64,000 bases of DNA from Rosistilla oblonga (GTDB taxonomy: Bacteria; Planctomycetota; Planctomycetia; Pirellulales; Pirellulaceae), in contig NZ_CP036292.1 in assembly GCF_007751715.1 (NCBI RefSeq), positions 2,108,001 to 2,172,000 on the forward strand. The letters run 5' to 3'. A model generated the notes under the pieces. That model saw only the letters and a program-made list of their open reading frames with translations. It was not told the DNA's origin and did no database searches. Made by a program: the position numbers and the translations under genes. Positions within the stretch are counted from its first letter, which is position 1; the number at the start of each line of letters is the position of its first letter. Below are positions 19,265 to 28,761 of this stretch, one piece after another.

Positions 19265-22200
19265 TTAACCGGAGATAGGGCGGATGCTGATCGACCGGAA
19301 GGCGACCTCACCGTCGAGCGATTGCAAAAGTATGTGCCCGCTGCGTCGTACGTGGATCTCCGGCTGACCTCTGCGTCTAGATTCCGATAGTGTTTTTCGC
19401 CAGGACGGCGAAGAGGTGTCGTACTCAAGCAGCTTCTTGCCGTTGAGCCAGTGTTCCACCGTCGTCCCGTTGCAAACGATCCGAGTCGTATTCCATTGTC
19501 CAAGCCGCGTGTTGGTGGCACCTGCGGGGGCGATCACTCGCCAAAGCGAACCGGTCGACATTTTGGGGCTCATCACATTGGCGAATCCCACCTCGTCGAT
19601 GATTTGATATTCGGTCCCCGCGGAGGTTTGAGAGTTCAATTCGCGGTAATAGATCCCACTGTTTGCGTTGGGACCGATCTTCCATTCTGCGGCGAGTTCG
19701 AAGTCATCATATTCATCGCGCGAGATCGCAAGTCCCTCGCCGTCCTTCGCTACCAACATTCCATCCCGCACTTTAAACGGGCCCAGCGACTGCCAGGCAC
19801 TTGTGTCGGAACCATCGAACAGCTGCACAAACTCGTTGGTGCTTGGCTGGGGCTGGCTGATGCTGGAAGTGCTTCCCAGGTTTCCCGAATCAGAACCGTC
19901 AGCGTTGTTGTCTGGCTGTTCGCGCCCAAACCATTGGCAGAAATAACCAGGATTGTGCTGCACCGATTGATTGGGTTGGTCGGCCCAAAAACTCTGGACT
20001 CTCCGCACCTTTGTAAAGTTGGCGATCAATACCATGAAGTCTTCGCCGCCATCTTTGTTGTCGGGTTGGCTTCCAACCCAGTTGCGATATCTCAGCGGTT
20101 CCCCCGTTATCCACGTCCACTTGCCCTCTTGGTCTTCATCGCTGGCACCCACCCAAACCGCATCGAGCCCCGCTTTTTTGCTGATCTGGAAGAGGAAATC
20201 GTTTTCTTCCTGCGACTTGACGACCGCAAGATTGCCCCCCAGCAACGTGCAGCGATTTCGCGCTTCGTGCCAGGTAAGATTTTCTGTGAACAGTTTGTAA
20301 TGAGAACCTCGGAATTCGACCGCGTCCTGCGGAGGCACAAGTGGTCCCTGAGGTCGAACAGCAAAACTGCCCGATCGATCGCCAGGTCCCTGCCATTGGA
20401 AATCGATTCGCGGGCCGACTGCATCGTTCGAGATGGTTCCCGAGTTGTCTCCACCTACGTTTCCAGCAATCGCATGCACGTCGCTGGCAAGCCAACTCAT
20501 CTTGCCTTCTTTGATCTCACCTCGCACTTCGCGTTGGAACCCTTGCGCCATAGAAAACAACGCGCGAAACGAAGTCCCCGTGCGAGACAACATGGTCAAC
20601 GAGACTGGTTTGCCGTTATCGCTTCCGCCCCAGACCGCTCCCGGTGAAAACAGACGGTCGAGACTCGCTTCGCTAAGCGATTGGATCGTTCCGCCAGGCG
20701 GAAGTGTTGGCGAGACAGATGGTGCGACTTCTGGCGAGACGCTTGGCGTCGGTGGCGGCATTGGTGATGGCACCGTGGCGACCGCTTCCACGGCAGGGGG
20801 CGATTTGGTTGGCGGCACCGACTCGCTTGGCTCGACCGGTTGCACTTTTAAACGGATCGTTTCCTGGTCGCCTCGTTCGATCGTTACCGTTTCGCCCGCG
20901 ATCGCGATTCCGCCCGAACGGACTTCGACGTGGCGGGTTCCCGGTTTTACCCGAACACTGGCCAGCGATTCCCCTTCGTTCCAGCGGAGCTGAATCGTTT
21001 CTTGGTCGACCAAAACCTCCGCATCGTCGGGGAGATTTTCGATCACGATCGTCCCCTCGCCGGTGCGAAGCATCAACACCGCGGCGAGCAACAATGCGAG
21101 AAAGCCACCGCCGCTTGCGATTGCCAACGTCGGCGGCAGCTTGGACCGACCTCCGCCACTTTGCGTCCGCTTGGCAGGCTGAACCGATTTACCGACACGC
21201 CGATCGCTGACTTTCAAATCGGCAAGACTCGCCGCCACGCTCGGCTGGCGAGCGACAACCGGAGCGATTACGGGTTGTTCGATCGAGGTGTCGCGACTGG
21301 GAGATGGCAGGTCGACGTGAGTGTCGGTCTTGGCAGGATCGATTTGCGTTTGTGATTTGAAATTGGCTTTGCCCGCAAACGGCTTAAGCGCGTCGGCAAC
21401 TTGCTTTGGCGTGGAATACCTTTTCGACGGCTCCTTGGCCATCATTTTGGCGATGATCTTGGATAGCTCGACCGGAACGTCCAGCCGCGACAGACTGACA
21501 TAATCGGCTTCCTGTTGGGCATGTGCCATCAAGACGCTTTGGAATGTTCCGCTGAACGGCGGCTTTCCCATCAGCAAGTGATACAACGTGCACCCCAGGC
21601 TGTAGATGTCGGCTCGAATGTCCGCGGCGGCGGCATTCAAGGCTTGTTCGGGAGCCATGTATTCGGGCGTCCCCAGCATCGTTCCATCGGCAGTCAGCCC
21701 TTCGGTGTTGCGTTCACTGCTAGCCTTGGCGAGACCAAAGTCGAGAATTTTGATCCGCAGATTTCCATCCTCTTTAAAGACCATCACGTTGGATGGTTTG
21801 ATGTCGCGGTGCACCGTATGTTTCGAATTCGCATGCTGCAACGCGGCAGCGATCTGGAGTGCCAGCGTGCACGCGACGGGAATCGGAACGGGGTGATATT
21901 TGCGAATGAACCGATGCAGGTCGACTCCCGGAACATACTCCATCGAAAAGACTAACTGCGTCGGCAATGGAACCTGTTGGTAAGCTGTCGCGATCGCGGG
22001 GTGGTTCAATTTTCCGATCGCCCGCATCTCGTTGCGGAAGCGTTGTTTGGCGGAATCGTTGGTGACCAATTGATCGCTGAGTACCTTCAACACCTCGACC
22101 CGATCCATCGGGATATATTTGGCCAGATAAACAACTCCCATCCCGCCGCGACCAAGTTCCTTGAGAACGTGGTAGTCGGTGCAGGCGGTGAGTTCTTCGG

Positions 22201-22495
22201 GCAAGCCGGTCGGTTGCGGGGATGGTCTCGATTGCGAAACGCTCTGTTTGACGATGCTGGGATCTCCCGCGGCGAGACTCGGGTTGGCTGCCTTGGTCTC
22301 TTGAACACGCTTCAGAAATCCATCCCCCGACAACGCCGCAACCCGCGACTGCAGTTCCGGATTGCACTCGATCATCGCCGCAACGCGCAGTTCAGCCACC
22401 GAATCAAGCTTGCCGCTGACGAAGTCGTTCAGCACTGTATCGTCGACGATCGCGGGATTGGTGCGAGTTCGCTTCGTTGGGGATTTATCGGACAC
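19265..22495 (-). CDS. Receptor-like Ser/Thr kinase with C-type lectin and DUF1080 ectodomain
   Basis: A 1076-residue kinase with an extracellular part of unusual composition. The kinase domain (about 108-365) has LGRGGMGVV, Lys137, HRDIKPSN (Asp231), DFG (252-254) and GTPEYMAPEQ. One membrane helix lies near 453-476. Outside, in order: a PEGA-like beta domain (about 480-550), a Pro/Ser/Val linker, a C-type lectin domain (about 728-858, with WHEAR, WVGASDED, WTWITGEP, the galactose-type QPDN...GGEDF loop and a final CQW), and a DUF1080 / 3-keto-disaccharide-hydrolase-like domain (about 888-1074, FVQLFDGSD to the end). The start is GTG at 22495, chosen because a strong GGAGG lies four bases before it; in-frame ATGs at 22528 and 22513 lie upstream of that site. 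It heads an operon with FHA and FHA-ABC genes and may report a sugar signal to them. Confidence 0.9.
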   Translation of the reverse strand: MSDKSPTKRTRTNPAIVDDTVLNDFVSGKLDSVAELRVAAMIECNPELQSRVAALSGDGFLKRVQETKAANPSLAAGDPSIVKQSVSQSRPSPQPTGLPEELTACTDYHVLKELGRGGMGVVYLAKYIPMDRVEVLKVLSDQLVTNDSAKQRFRNEMRAIGKLNHPAIATAYQQVPLPTQLVFSMEYVPGVDLHRFIRKYHPVPIPVACTLALQIAAALQHANSKHTVHRDIKPSNVMVFKEDGNLRIKILDFGLAKASSERNTEGLTADGTMLGTPEYMAPEQALNAAAADIRADIYSLGCTLYHLLMGKPPFSGTFQSVLMAHAQQEADYVSLSRLDVPVELSKIIAKMMAKEPSKRYSTPKQVADALKPFAGKANFKSQTQIDPAKTDTHVDLPSPSRDTSIEQPVIAPVVARQPSVAASLADLKVSDRRVGKSVQPAKRTQSGGGRSKLPPTLAIASGGGFLALLLAAVLMLRTGEGTIVIENLPDDAEVLVDQETIQLRWNEGESLASVRVKPGTRHVEVRSGGIAIAGETVTIERGDQETIRLKVQPVEPSESVPPTKSPPAVEAVATVPSPMPPPTPSVSPEVAPSVSPTLPPGGTIQSLSEASLDRLFSPGAVWGGSDNGKPVSLTMLSRTGTSFRALFSMAQGFQREVRGEIKEGKMSWLASDVHAIAGNVGGDNSGTISNDAVGPRIDFQWQGPGDRSGSFAVRPQGPLVPPQDAVEFRGSHYKLFTENLTWHEARNRCTLLGGNLAVVKSQEENDFLFQISKKAGLDAVWVGASDEDQEGKWTWITGEPLRYRNWVGSQPDNKDGGEDFMVLIANFTKVRRVQSFWADQPNQSVQHNPGYFCQWFGREQPDNNADGSDSGNLGSTSSISQPQPSTNEFVQLFDGSDTSAWQSLGPFKVRDGMLVAKDGEGLAISRDEYDDFELAAEWKIGPNANSGIYYRELNSQTSAGTEYQIIDEVGFANVMSPKMSTGSLWRVIAPAGATNTRLGQWNTTRIVCNGTTVEHWLNGKKLLEYDTSSPSWRKTLSESRRRGQPEIHVRRSGHILLQSLDGEVAFRSISIRPISG

Positions 22496-22987
22496 TTTCC
22501 CTCCTTCAGGCATGTCGTGTCCCACCATGCTAGCGTTGTCTTCAGCCGTGAGCTATAGGCGGGTTCTAATACCGAAGGCAACCGATTCGCTTTCCCAGTC
22601 ACAGAAATTCTGAGTTCGCTTGAAATTGTTTGGAATTTGCAGATCAGCCGCGAGCATCTGCTTTTTGTTATCGGGTGTTTCGTCCCGGCCAAGGCTTCCT
22701 CGGGATCGGCGTGGGGGCGGAGGGGGACCTCGGAAATAACAGATCGGTTCGCTCTCACATTCAGGCAATCGTGGCATGATGAGTCGCACGGGGTGTTGCC
22801 GCGACAACGCCGGTGTGGCTCACGATTCCGAAGCAGACTTCAGGCCGAACGCTTTTCGTTCAACTGATGAAATTTGTTGACTGGCAACGAGTTCGTTCAT
22901 AGATTGCGAGGGTTCAAACGGGCATCAGCCTGGGGGCAACGTGTGACCGCGTCGAATATGACAACAGTTGGAGAGGCCGCCTTAATC
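22496..22987. other. Divergent intergenic region
   Basis: About 490 bases between the divergent receptor-kinase operon and the DUF4838 gene. It must contain both promoters. I see no RNA gene, no convincing repeat and no protein-coding pattern; short open frames here lack ribosome sites. Confidence 0.3.
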
Positions 22988-25006
22988 ATGATTCGAATTC
23001 GAAACCAGAAGTTACGAGCGGCCTTCCATCACGTTGCATTTAAGTTATCAATCGTTGCGGTTTTCGCATTGCTCGCATTGCCCAGTCGGGAAGCGTTAGG
23101 TCAGCAGACGTCGCCGGCAAGCATCGTGCTTGTCAAAGATGGCCATCCGGTTCACAACATGATCTGCCTGCAAAACGACGAAGCCGATCCGGCGGCAGTG
23201 ATGGCGTTGAAGGAGTATCGAGACTTGGTGGCAAAGGCGACGGGCGTGGAGCCGAAACGCGTTGCCGAACCGGTGCCGGGAACCCCAACCATCTTCTTCG
23301 GACGCAATCCCTGGTCGGAAAAGGCGGGCGTGACGGCGGCGGGGCTGGATTCGGAAGGCTTCCGTATTCGCACCGTGGGGCAGGACATCCATATCGTCGG
23401 GCGAGATACTCCCGGTGCCGGTGCGCATCGCGTTACCGGCAGCGTCGGGATGGAACCGGGAACGCTGTTTGGCACCTACGCGTTTCTCGAACGCGGCTAC
23501 GGAATGCTGTTCGCCTGGCACGATGATCTGGGGACGATCACGCCGCCTAAGAAGGACCTTGCAATCGAGCCGATCGATCTGACTGACGCTCCCGATTGCA
23601 TGTATCGGCAGTTCACAAAGTCTCCCGCCGGACTGGCGAACCAAATCTTTGGCCGCCGGCTGCGACTGGGGCATCCGATCGATGTTCGCCACGAGCACAA
23701 CTGGCATCGCGTCATGTCGCCCGACGTCTACGGCAAATCGCATCCGGAATGGTTTGCGGAAATCAATGGCAGGCGCTACCCGAAACACTACGCGGAGAAA
23801 CGCGGCGGGCAGGTTTGTACCAGCAACCCGCAAGTCGTCGAACACTTCGCAAACGCCGCGATCGAATACTTCGACAAGACGCCGAACTCCCAGATGTTTT
23901 CGATTGCCGCCAACGATGGGCGGAAATTTTGCGAGTGCAGAAAATGCCAAGCTCTGGACAGCGGCGACGTTCGCCCCGATGGTCGCAGGATCACAACTGA
24001 TCGCATCCTTACGTTCAGCAATCAGGTGGCCGAGCGAGTTGCGAAGGAACATCCGGACAAGCGGCTGGGCGTGATCATCTACCTCGACTACAAGTATCCG
24101 CCGAAGCGAGTGAAACCGCATCCGATGTTATTTCTGGTCCATCCGACCAACAGCGGTTTCAGCCAGGGAGCGTTCTACGAAGGCGACCAGTGGTCCGAAT
24201 CGGCGATGGAACGCGGCTGGCATCGGGCGGCCGGAACGTTCTACAAATACGACATCTGGCACTACGACCAAACGCCGCTGTACATGATTGCTCCGGTCAC
24301 GAAGCACTTGATCGAAAAGTGCCGCGCCCAGCAGACGCATGGAGTCGACGGCGGTTACCACTACATCGCCCGTTCGTACGAACTGCTCGGTGCCGGTCAC
24401 TATCTTCTTGCGCGGATGATGTGGGATCACGACTTTGATGCCGAAGCCGCCGAGCGCGACTACTATTCCGCCCTCTACGGAGTCGCTGGCGAATCGGTGA
24501 AGGCGTACTACGATCTGCTCGAGTCGCAGCTTGCGAAAACCTTCCGCGACGGACCGGGCAATGCCAACACGGAACCGATGATCGCTTCGTTCTTCAACCG
24601 CTATCCGGGAGCGAACAATCCCGGCATGTATCTCGCCGCCTACTGGCCCATCGCGGCGGAGATGAAAGAGCGGATGGACGGCATCTACTTCGAGCATCGC
24701 AAACAGATGTCGAAGGACGAACTCGATCGGCTGCACCGGCTGATCGATCACCATAACTACACGTTGCACACGGTCAACGCGATGGTCATGGCGGGGCGTG
24801 GACTTACGAAAACGGCAACCGTCGCCGACCGCAAGTCGTTTGAAAACTCCAAATCGAAACGAGACGCAGCCATCGCAAAGATCAAAGCCTACCGTCCCTT
24901 CTACGCCAAACTAATCGCCGACATGGATGCCACCAGCCATACCGGAGTCATCTACGGAAAGAAGCCGACGATCGAAGTCCGAGCCCCCTCGGACTTCAAT
25001 CAGTAG
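22988..25006 (+). CDS. Exported DUF4838 protein, putative glycoside-hydrolase-like
   Basis: A 672-residue exported protein of the DUF4838 family. A signal peptide covers about residues 1-38 (basic start, then LSIVAVFALLALPS, ending near ALGQ). An N-terminal domain with alternating helices and strands (to about 160; TIFFGRNPW, GTLFGTYAFLERGYGMLF) resembles the accessory domain of GH20/GH67 enzymes. A TIM-barrel-like region follows, with HEHNWHRVM, FSIAANDG and a Cys-containing CECRKCQALD segment. DUF4838 proteins are common in Planctomycetota and Bacteroidota near polysaccharide-degradation genes; no activity has been assigned that I can state. The start at 22988 was chosen for the signal peptide and the GGAGAGG upstream; an ATG 30 bases earlier is possible. 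Confidence 0.8.
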   Translation: MIRIRNQKLRAAFHHVAFKLSIVAVFALLALPSREALGQQTSPASIVLVKDGHPVHNMICLQNDEADPAAVMALKEYRDLVAKATGVEPKRVAEPVPGTPTIFFGRNPWSEKAGVTAAGLDSEGFRIRTVGQDIHIVGRDTPGAGAHRVTGSVGMEPGTLFGTYAFLERGYGMLFAWHDDLGTITPPKKDLAIEPIDLTDAPDCMYRQFTKSPAGLANQIFGRRLRLGHPIDVRHEHNWHRVMSPDVYGKSHPEWFAEINGRRYPKHYAEKRGGQVCTSNPQVVEHFANAAIEYFDKTPNSQMFSIAANDGRKFCECRKCQALDSGDVRPDGRRITTDRILTFSNQVAERVAKEHPDKRLGVIIYLDYKYPPKRVKPHPMLFLVHPTNSGFSQGAFYEGDQWSESAMERGWHRAAGTFYKYDIWHYDQTPLYMIAPVTKHLIEKCRAQQTHGVDGGYHYIARSYELLGAGHYLLARMMWDHDFDAEAAERDYYSALYGVAGESVKAYYDLLESQLAKTFRDGPGNANTEPMIASFFNRYPGANNPGMYLAAYWPIAAEMKERMDGIYFEHRKQMSKDELDRLHRLIDHHNYTLHTVNAMVMAGRGLTKTATVADRKSFENSKSKRDAAIAKIKAYRPFYAKLIADMDATSHTGVIYGKKPTIEVRAPSDFNQ

Positions 25007-25065
25007 TCATTAGAAAGTCGAACCGGAGCGGCTGAAAGCTTCACAAGCTCCATCTGGTAGAACGT

Positions 25066-26415
25066 TTAAGTGCAGGCGTTGACGATCTGTTCGGCTCGGT
25101 CGCAGAGCGCTTTCGCTTCGTCGAGCGTGGGGGCTTCGGCGATGAAGCGGACGATCGGTTCGGTGTTGCTGCCGCGGACCAACAGCCAGCGGTCGGACCA
25201 CGATAAGCGTAGACCATCGATCCGGCTGACCTCTGCATCGGGCAGCTCCGCCGCGATCTGGTCCATCGCCGCTGGCAACGCTTCGCGGCCGATCTCCGCT
25301 TTCGCTTTGTAGATCTCAAACCGCGGCAGCTCCGCCGCCAGTTCGGCGATCGATTTGCCGGTCGTTGCCATCAGTTCCAGGACGTGAGCCATGCCGACAA
25401 AGCTGTCGCGAACATAGCCTACGGCTGGATCGATCGGTCCGCCGTTCCCTTCGCCACCGTAGACCGCGGCGTTGGCGATCATCATGTCGGCAACGTTCGC
25501 TTCGCCGACGGCGCTGCGATAGGGAGTCGCCCCGGCGTCGATCGCCACTTGCTGCGACATGCTGCTGGTCGCCAGATTGATCACGATCGGGCCGGGCTGC
25601 TTCATCATCGCTCGCTGAACGCACATCGCGACGGTGTATTCTTCACCGATGAACTTGCCATCGGCATCGATCAACGCCAGTCGGTCGGCATCGGGATCTT
25701 GGCAGAAACCGACGTCGCAACCTCGGCTCTTGATCGTCTCGCAAACGCCTTGCAGATTTTCGGCCAGCGGTTCGGGAGGATGGGCGAACAGGCCGTTGGG
25801 CTCGTCTCCTAATACGATCACTCGGCAGCCGAGCGCTTCGAGCAGTCGTCGCCCCAGTGCGCTTCCCGATCCGTGGTTGCTGTCCAAGACAACGGAGAAG
25901 TTCTGTTTGCGGATCGCTTCGACATCGACAGTCGCCAACACCGCGTCCAGGTGCGATGCGTGCGGATCGTCGATATCGCAGCAGCTGCCCAAAGCGTCGG
26001 CCGCCTTCCACGAGATCGAATCGTTCAAGTACAGCTCGCGGACCTTGGCTCCGCTGGCAGCATCCAACACGCGGCCGGCGGCGGAGAAGAGTTTGATGCC
26101 ATTGTAGGCGGGAGGATTATGGGATGCGGAGATCTGGACCGCTCCGGCCGCCTTAAATTGTTTCACCAGCACGCCGACGGTCGGCGTGGCGGCGACGCCC
26201 GCGTCCAACACATCGCGGCCACAGGCGACGATCGCCGCGGCGGCCAGATCGCGCAACATCGGTCCGCTGGTCCGGCCGTCGTACGAGAGCACCACGGGGC
26301 CCGGTGCGGTCAATTGGTTGCAGAACGCTGCCAAATAGCGGGCCGCAACCGGAGGAGTCAACGTCTCCCCGACAATCCCTCGCAATCCGCTGACGCTAAT
26401 AATCAGTTCCGACAT
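25066..26415 (-). CDS. Phosphoglucosamine mutase-like phosphohexomutase
   Basis: A 449-residue alpha-D-phosphohexomutase. The phosphoserine loop is ISASHNPPAYNGIK with Ser98, the metal loop is DPDADR, and the phosphate-binding C-terminal loop is RGSNTEPIVR. The length and the N-terminal SGLRGIVGETL are like GlmM (glucosamine-6-phosphate to glucosamine-1-phosphate for peptidoglycan and other UDP-GlcNAc-dependent polymers), but archaeal-type phosphomannomutase/phosphoglucosamine mutases share these features, so I give no gene symbol. It is transcribed divergently from a second, longer phosphohexomutase at 26621, with only ~200 bases between them, suggesting joint control of hexose-phosphate supply. 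Confidence 0.88.
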   Translation of the reverse strand: MSELIISVSGLRGIVGETLTPPVAARYLAAFCNQLTAPGPVVLSYDGRTSGPMLRDLAAAAIVACGRDVLDAGVAATPTVGVLVKQFKAAGAVQISASHNPPAYNGIKLFSAAGRVLDAASGAKVRELYLNDSISWKAADALGSCCDIDDPHASHLDAVLATVDVEAIRKQNFSVVLDSNHGSGSALGRRLLEALGCRVIVLGDEPNGLFAHPPEPLAENLQGVCETIKSRGCDVGFCQDPDADRLALIDADGKFIGEEYTVAMCVQRAMMKQPGPIVINLATSSMSQQVAIDAGATPYRSAVGEANVADMMIANAAVYGGEGNGGPIDPAVGYVRDSFVGMAHVLELMATTGKSIAELAAELPRFEIYKAKAEIGREALPAAMDQIAAELPDAEVSRIDGLRLSWSDRWLLVRGSNTEPIVRFIAEAPTLDEAKALCDRAEQIVNACT

Positions 26416-26620
26416 CTTTTCGTTTTACCCTTTTACTAATCTCAGCTTACGAGTCCGCCCGGCTGCTGGTTGCCAGCCCCAATACCCAGGCTTTAGAATC
26501 TCAGCAGACTGAAGTTTTCAGCCTTTTTTCAGCTTGCAATCCATTGATTTTGCCACGGCCCGGCAATCGGACCGCTACCCCCATCGGGTCACCTAACAAA
26601 CGAAAGAATACGCGATCCCC

Positions 26621-28456
26621 ATGACACAAACAGCCCCCACGATCACGGTTGAAACGGCGCTTGCACAAATCGCAACAGCTCATACCGCGGGCAAATTGAC
26701 CGCCGGTGCCGTCGAGAATCTCCGCGCGTGGCTCAGCGAAGACCGGTATGCCGCTTATCGCAACGATATCGTGCGGCACATCGAAGACGAAAAGTGGCAG
26801 AAATTGGACGACGTCTTCTGGACGATCATCCCGTTCGGCACCGGTGGCCGCCGCGGACGGATGTACGATTTTGGATCCAACGCGATCAACGACCGCACGA
26901 TCGGCGAGAGCGCTCAGGGGCTGGCGACTTATGTCAAGCAACAGCACCAAGGTTCGGCCAGCGGGCTGTCGTGTGCGATCGCTTACGACACGCGGCACAA
27001 ATCGCGGCACTTCGCCGAATTGTGCGCCGGGATCATGGTCGCCAACGGCTTCAAGGTCTACTTCTTGGACGACTATCGCGCCACGCCGCAACTCTCCTTC
27101 GCCGTCCGCGAAAAGCACTGCAGCTGTGGCATCATGGTCACCGCCAGCCACAATCCACCAAGCGACAACGCGGTAAAGGTCTATTGGTCGACGGGCGGTC
27201 AAGTTCTGCCGCCGCACGACAAAGCGATCATCGACCGCGTGATGTCGACCGACGCGATCGAAGTCGTTGCGTTTGCTGACGCATTGGCCGACGGCCGCGT
27301 CGAGATCTGCACCGAAGAGATCGACAAGGCGTTCACCGATAACGTGACAGCTTGCAGTTTCAGTGGCCCGCGCGACGCGAAGATCTTGTTCACGCCACTG
27401 CACGGCGTAGGATCGGCTGCCGTCCTACCGGTTTTGGAACGCGTTGGATTCTCCGACGTCGAAGTCTTCCAACCGCACGCCGAACCAAGCGGCGATTTCC
27501 CCAACGTCCCCGGGCACGTTTCCAATCCCGAGAACAAACAAGTCTTCGACGCACCGATCGAACAAGCCAGCAAAGAAGGCTTCGATCTCGTGATGGCGAC
27601 CGATCCCGATTGCGATCGCTTGGGTTGTGCGGCGCCGTTGACGACCGAAGCGGGCAGCCCTTGGGCGACGCTGACCGGCAACCAGATCGGCGCGTTGCTG
27701 GCCGATTATGTGCTCAACAGCCGCAAGGCCGAAGGGAGCCTTTGCAGCGACGACTACATCGTCACCACGCTGGTCACCACCGCGATGGCCAGCCGGATCG
27801 CCGAACACTACGGCTGCCGCTGCGAGAACAATAACCTCGTCGGATTCAAATACATCGCCGGCGTGATGGATCGCGAAGGAGCCGACAAGTTCGCTTTCGG
27901 CTTCGAAGAATCGCACGGTTACCTGATCGGTAAATACGCTCGCGACAAAGACGCCGCGGCGGCCTGCATGTTGATGAGCGAATTGGTGGCGAAGCTGAAG
28001 AGCGAAGGAAAAACGATCCACCAGCAGATGGATTCGCTCTCGCAAACTCATGGCCTGCACGCCGAACATCTGATCAACGTGATGATGGAAGGTAGCGAGG
28101 GGATGGCGCTGATGACCAAGTTGATGGCCAAGTATCGCCAGGATCCGCCCAAGGAGATCGGCGGCATGAAGGTCGCTCAGGTCCGCGATTACACCGCCAA
28201 GACGATCACCACAGCCGATGGATCGACGTCGCCGTTGGACGGTCCCGACGGCGATCTGGTGATTTTGGATCTCGACCAGTCGGGGAACTACTTCGCCGTT
28301 CGCCCGAGCGGAACCGAGCCGAAGGTGAAATTCTACGTCTTTACCTATCTGCCACCTGAGGAGTCGCAAGATCTGCCAGCGGCCAAGGCCAAGCTGGCCG
28401 ATCGCTTGGCGGCGATGGAAGTCGACGTCCGCGCGTTCGCCAAGACCGTGTCGTAG
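26621..28456 (+). CDS. Phospho-sugar mutase (phosphoglucomutase/phosphomannomutase type)
   Basis: A 611-residue phosphohexomutase of the longer PgcA/PGM2-like class, which interconverts hexose 1- and 6-phosphates. The catalytic phosphoserine loop is TASHNPPSDNAVK with Ser176, the magnesium loop is TDPDCDR, the sugar-binding loop is GFEESHGYLIG, and the phosphate loop is RPSGTEPKVKFY near the C-terminus. An extra N-terminal helical segment of ~60 residues (ETALAQIATAH to WQKLDD) precedes the first domain, as is usual in this class. A strong terminator lies 43 bases downstream. Together with the divergent gene at 26415 it suggests a locus for sugar-nucleotide precursor metabolism. Confidence 0.9.
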   Translation: MTQTAPTITVETALAQIATAHTAGKLTAGAVENLRAWLSEDRYAAYRNDIVRHIEDEKWQKLDDVFWTIIPFGTGGRRGRMYDFGSNAINDRTIGESAQGLATYVKQQHQGSASGLSCAIAYDTRHKSRHFAELCAGIMVANGFKVYFLDDYRATPQLSFAVREKHCSCGIMVTASHNPPSDNAVKVYWSTGGQVLPPHDKAIIDRVMSTDAIEVVAFADALADGRVEICTEEIDKAFTDNVTACSFSGPRDAKILFTPLHGVGSAAVLPVLERVGFSDVEVFQPHAEPSGDFPNVPGHVSNPENKQVFDAPIEQASKEGFDLVMATDPDCDRLGCAAPLTTEAGSPWATLTGNQIGALLADYVLNSRKAEGSLCSDDYIVTTLVTTAMASRIAEHYGCRCENNNLVGFKYIAGVMDREGADKFAFGFEESHGYLIGKYARDKDAAAACMLMSELVAKLKSEGKTIHQQMDSLSQTHGLHAEHLINVMMEGSEGMALMTKLMAKYRQDPPKEIGGMKVAQVRDYTAKTITTADGSTSPLDGPDGDLVILDLDQSGNYFAVRPSGTEPKVKFYVFTYLPPEESQDLPAAKAKLADRLAAMEVDVRAFAKTVS

Positions 28457-28498
28457 TCGTCGCTCGCGTTGCCGACGTCAAACGATGGATCAACGATG

Positions 28499-28535
28499 GA
28501 GAGGTCGCTGCCCGACGCAGCGACCTCTCTTTATT
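28499..28535 (+). terminator. Intrinsic terminator after phospho-sugar mutase
   Basis: A 13-bp perfect stem, GAGAGGTCGCTGC (28499-28511) and GCAGCGACCTCTC (28517-28529), closes a five-base loop and is followed by a short T-rich stretch (TTTATT). It lies just after the phospho-sugar mutase stop and ends that transcript. The rest of the 305-base gap up to 28761 shows nothing else I can assign. Confidence 0.8.
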
Positions 28536-28761
28536 GGAGCGATCCGGTCCGGCAACTTGGCCTCAACGGTCAGCGGTTTCCCCAAAACGCATCGAAATCC
28601 GGGTTTGACCACGTCTCGCGTTCTCGACATCCGCCAAGTATTCTGCAACACTTGAACCCGCTCCCAGCGGGACTGCTACCGCATCCATTTAAAGTGACTC
28701 ACCTCCCGTCCGACCGGCAAGAATGCCTGTTGCACGTTTGAAAAACCCTCGAAAGAATCGA

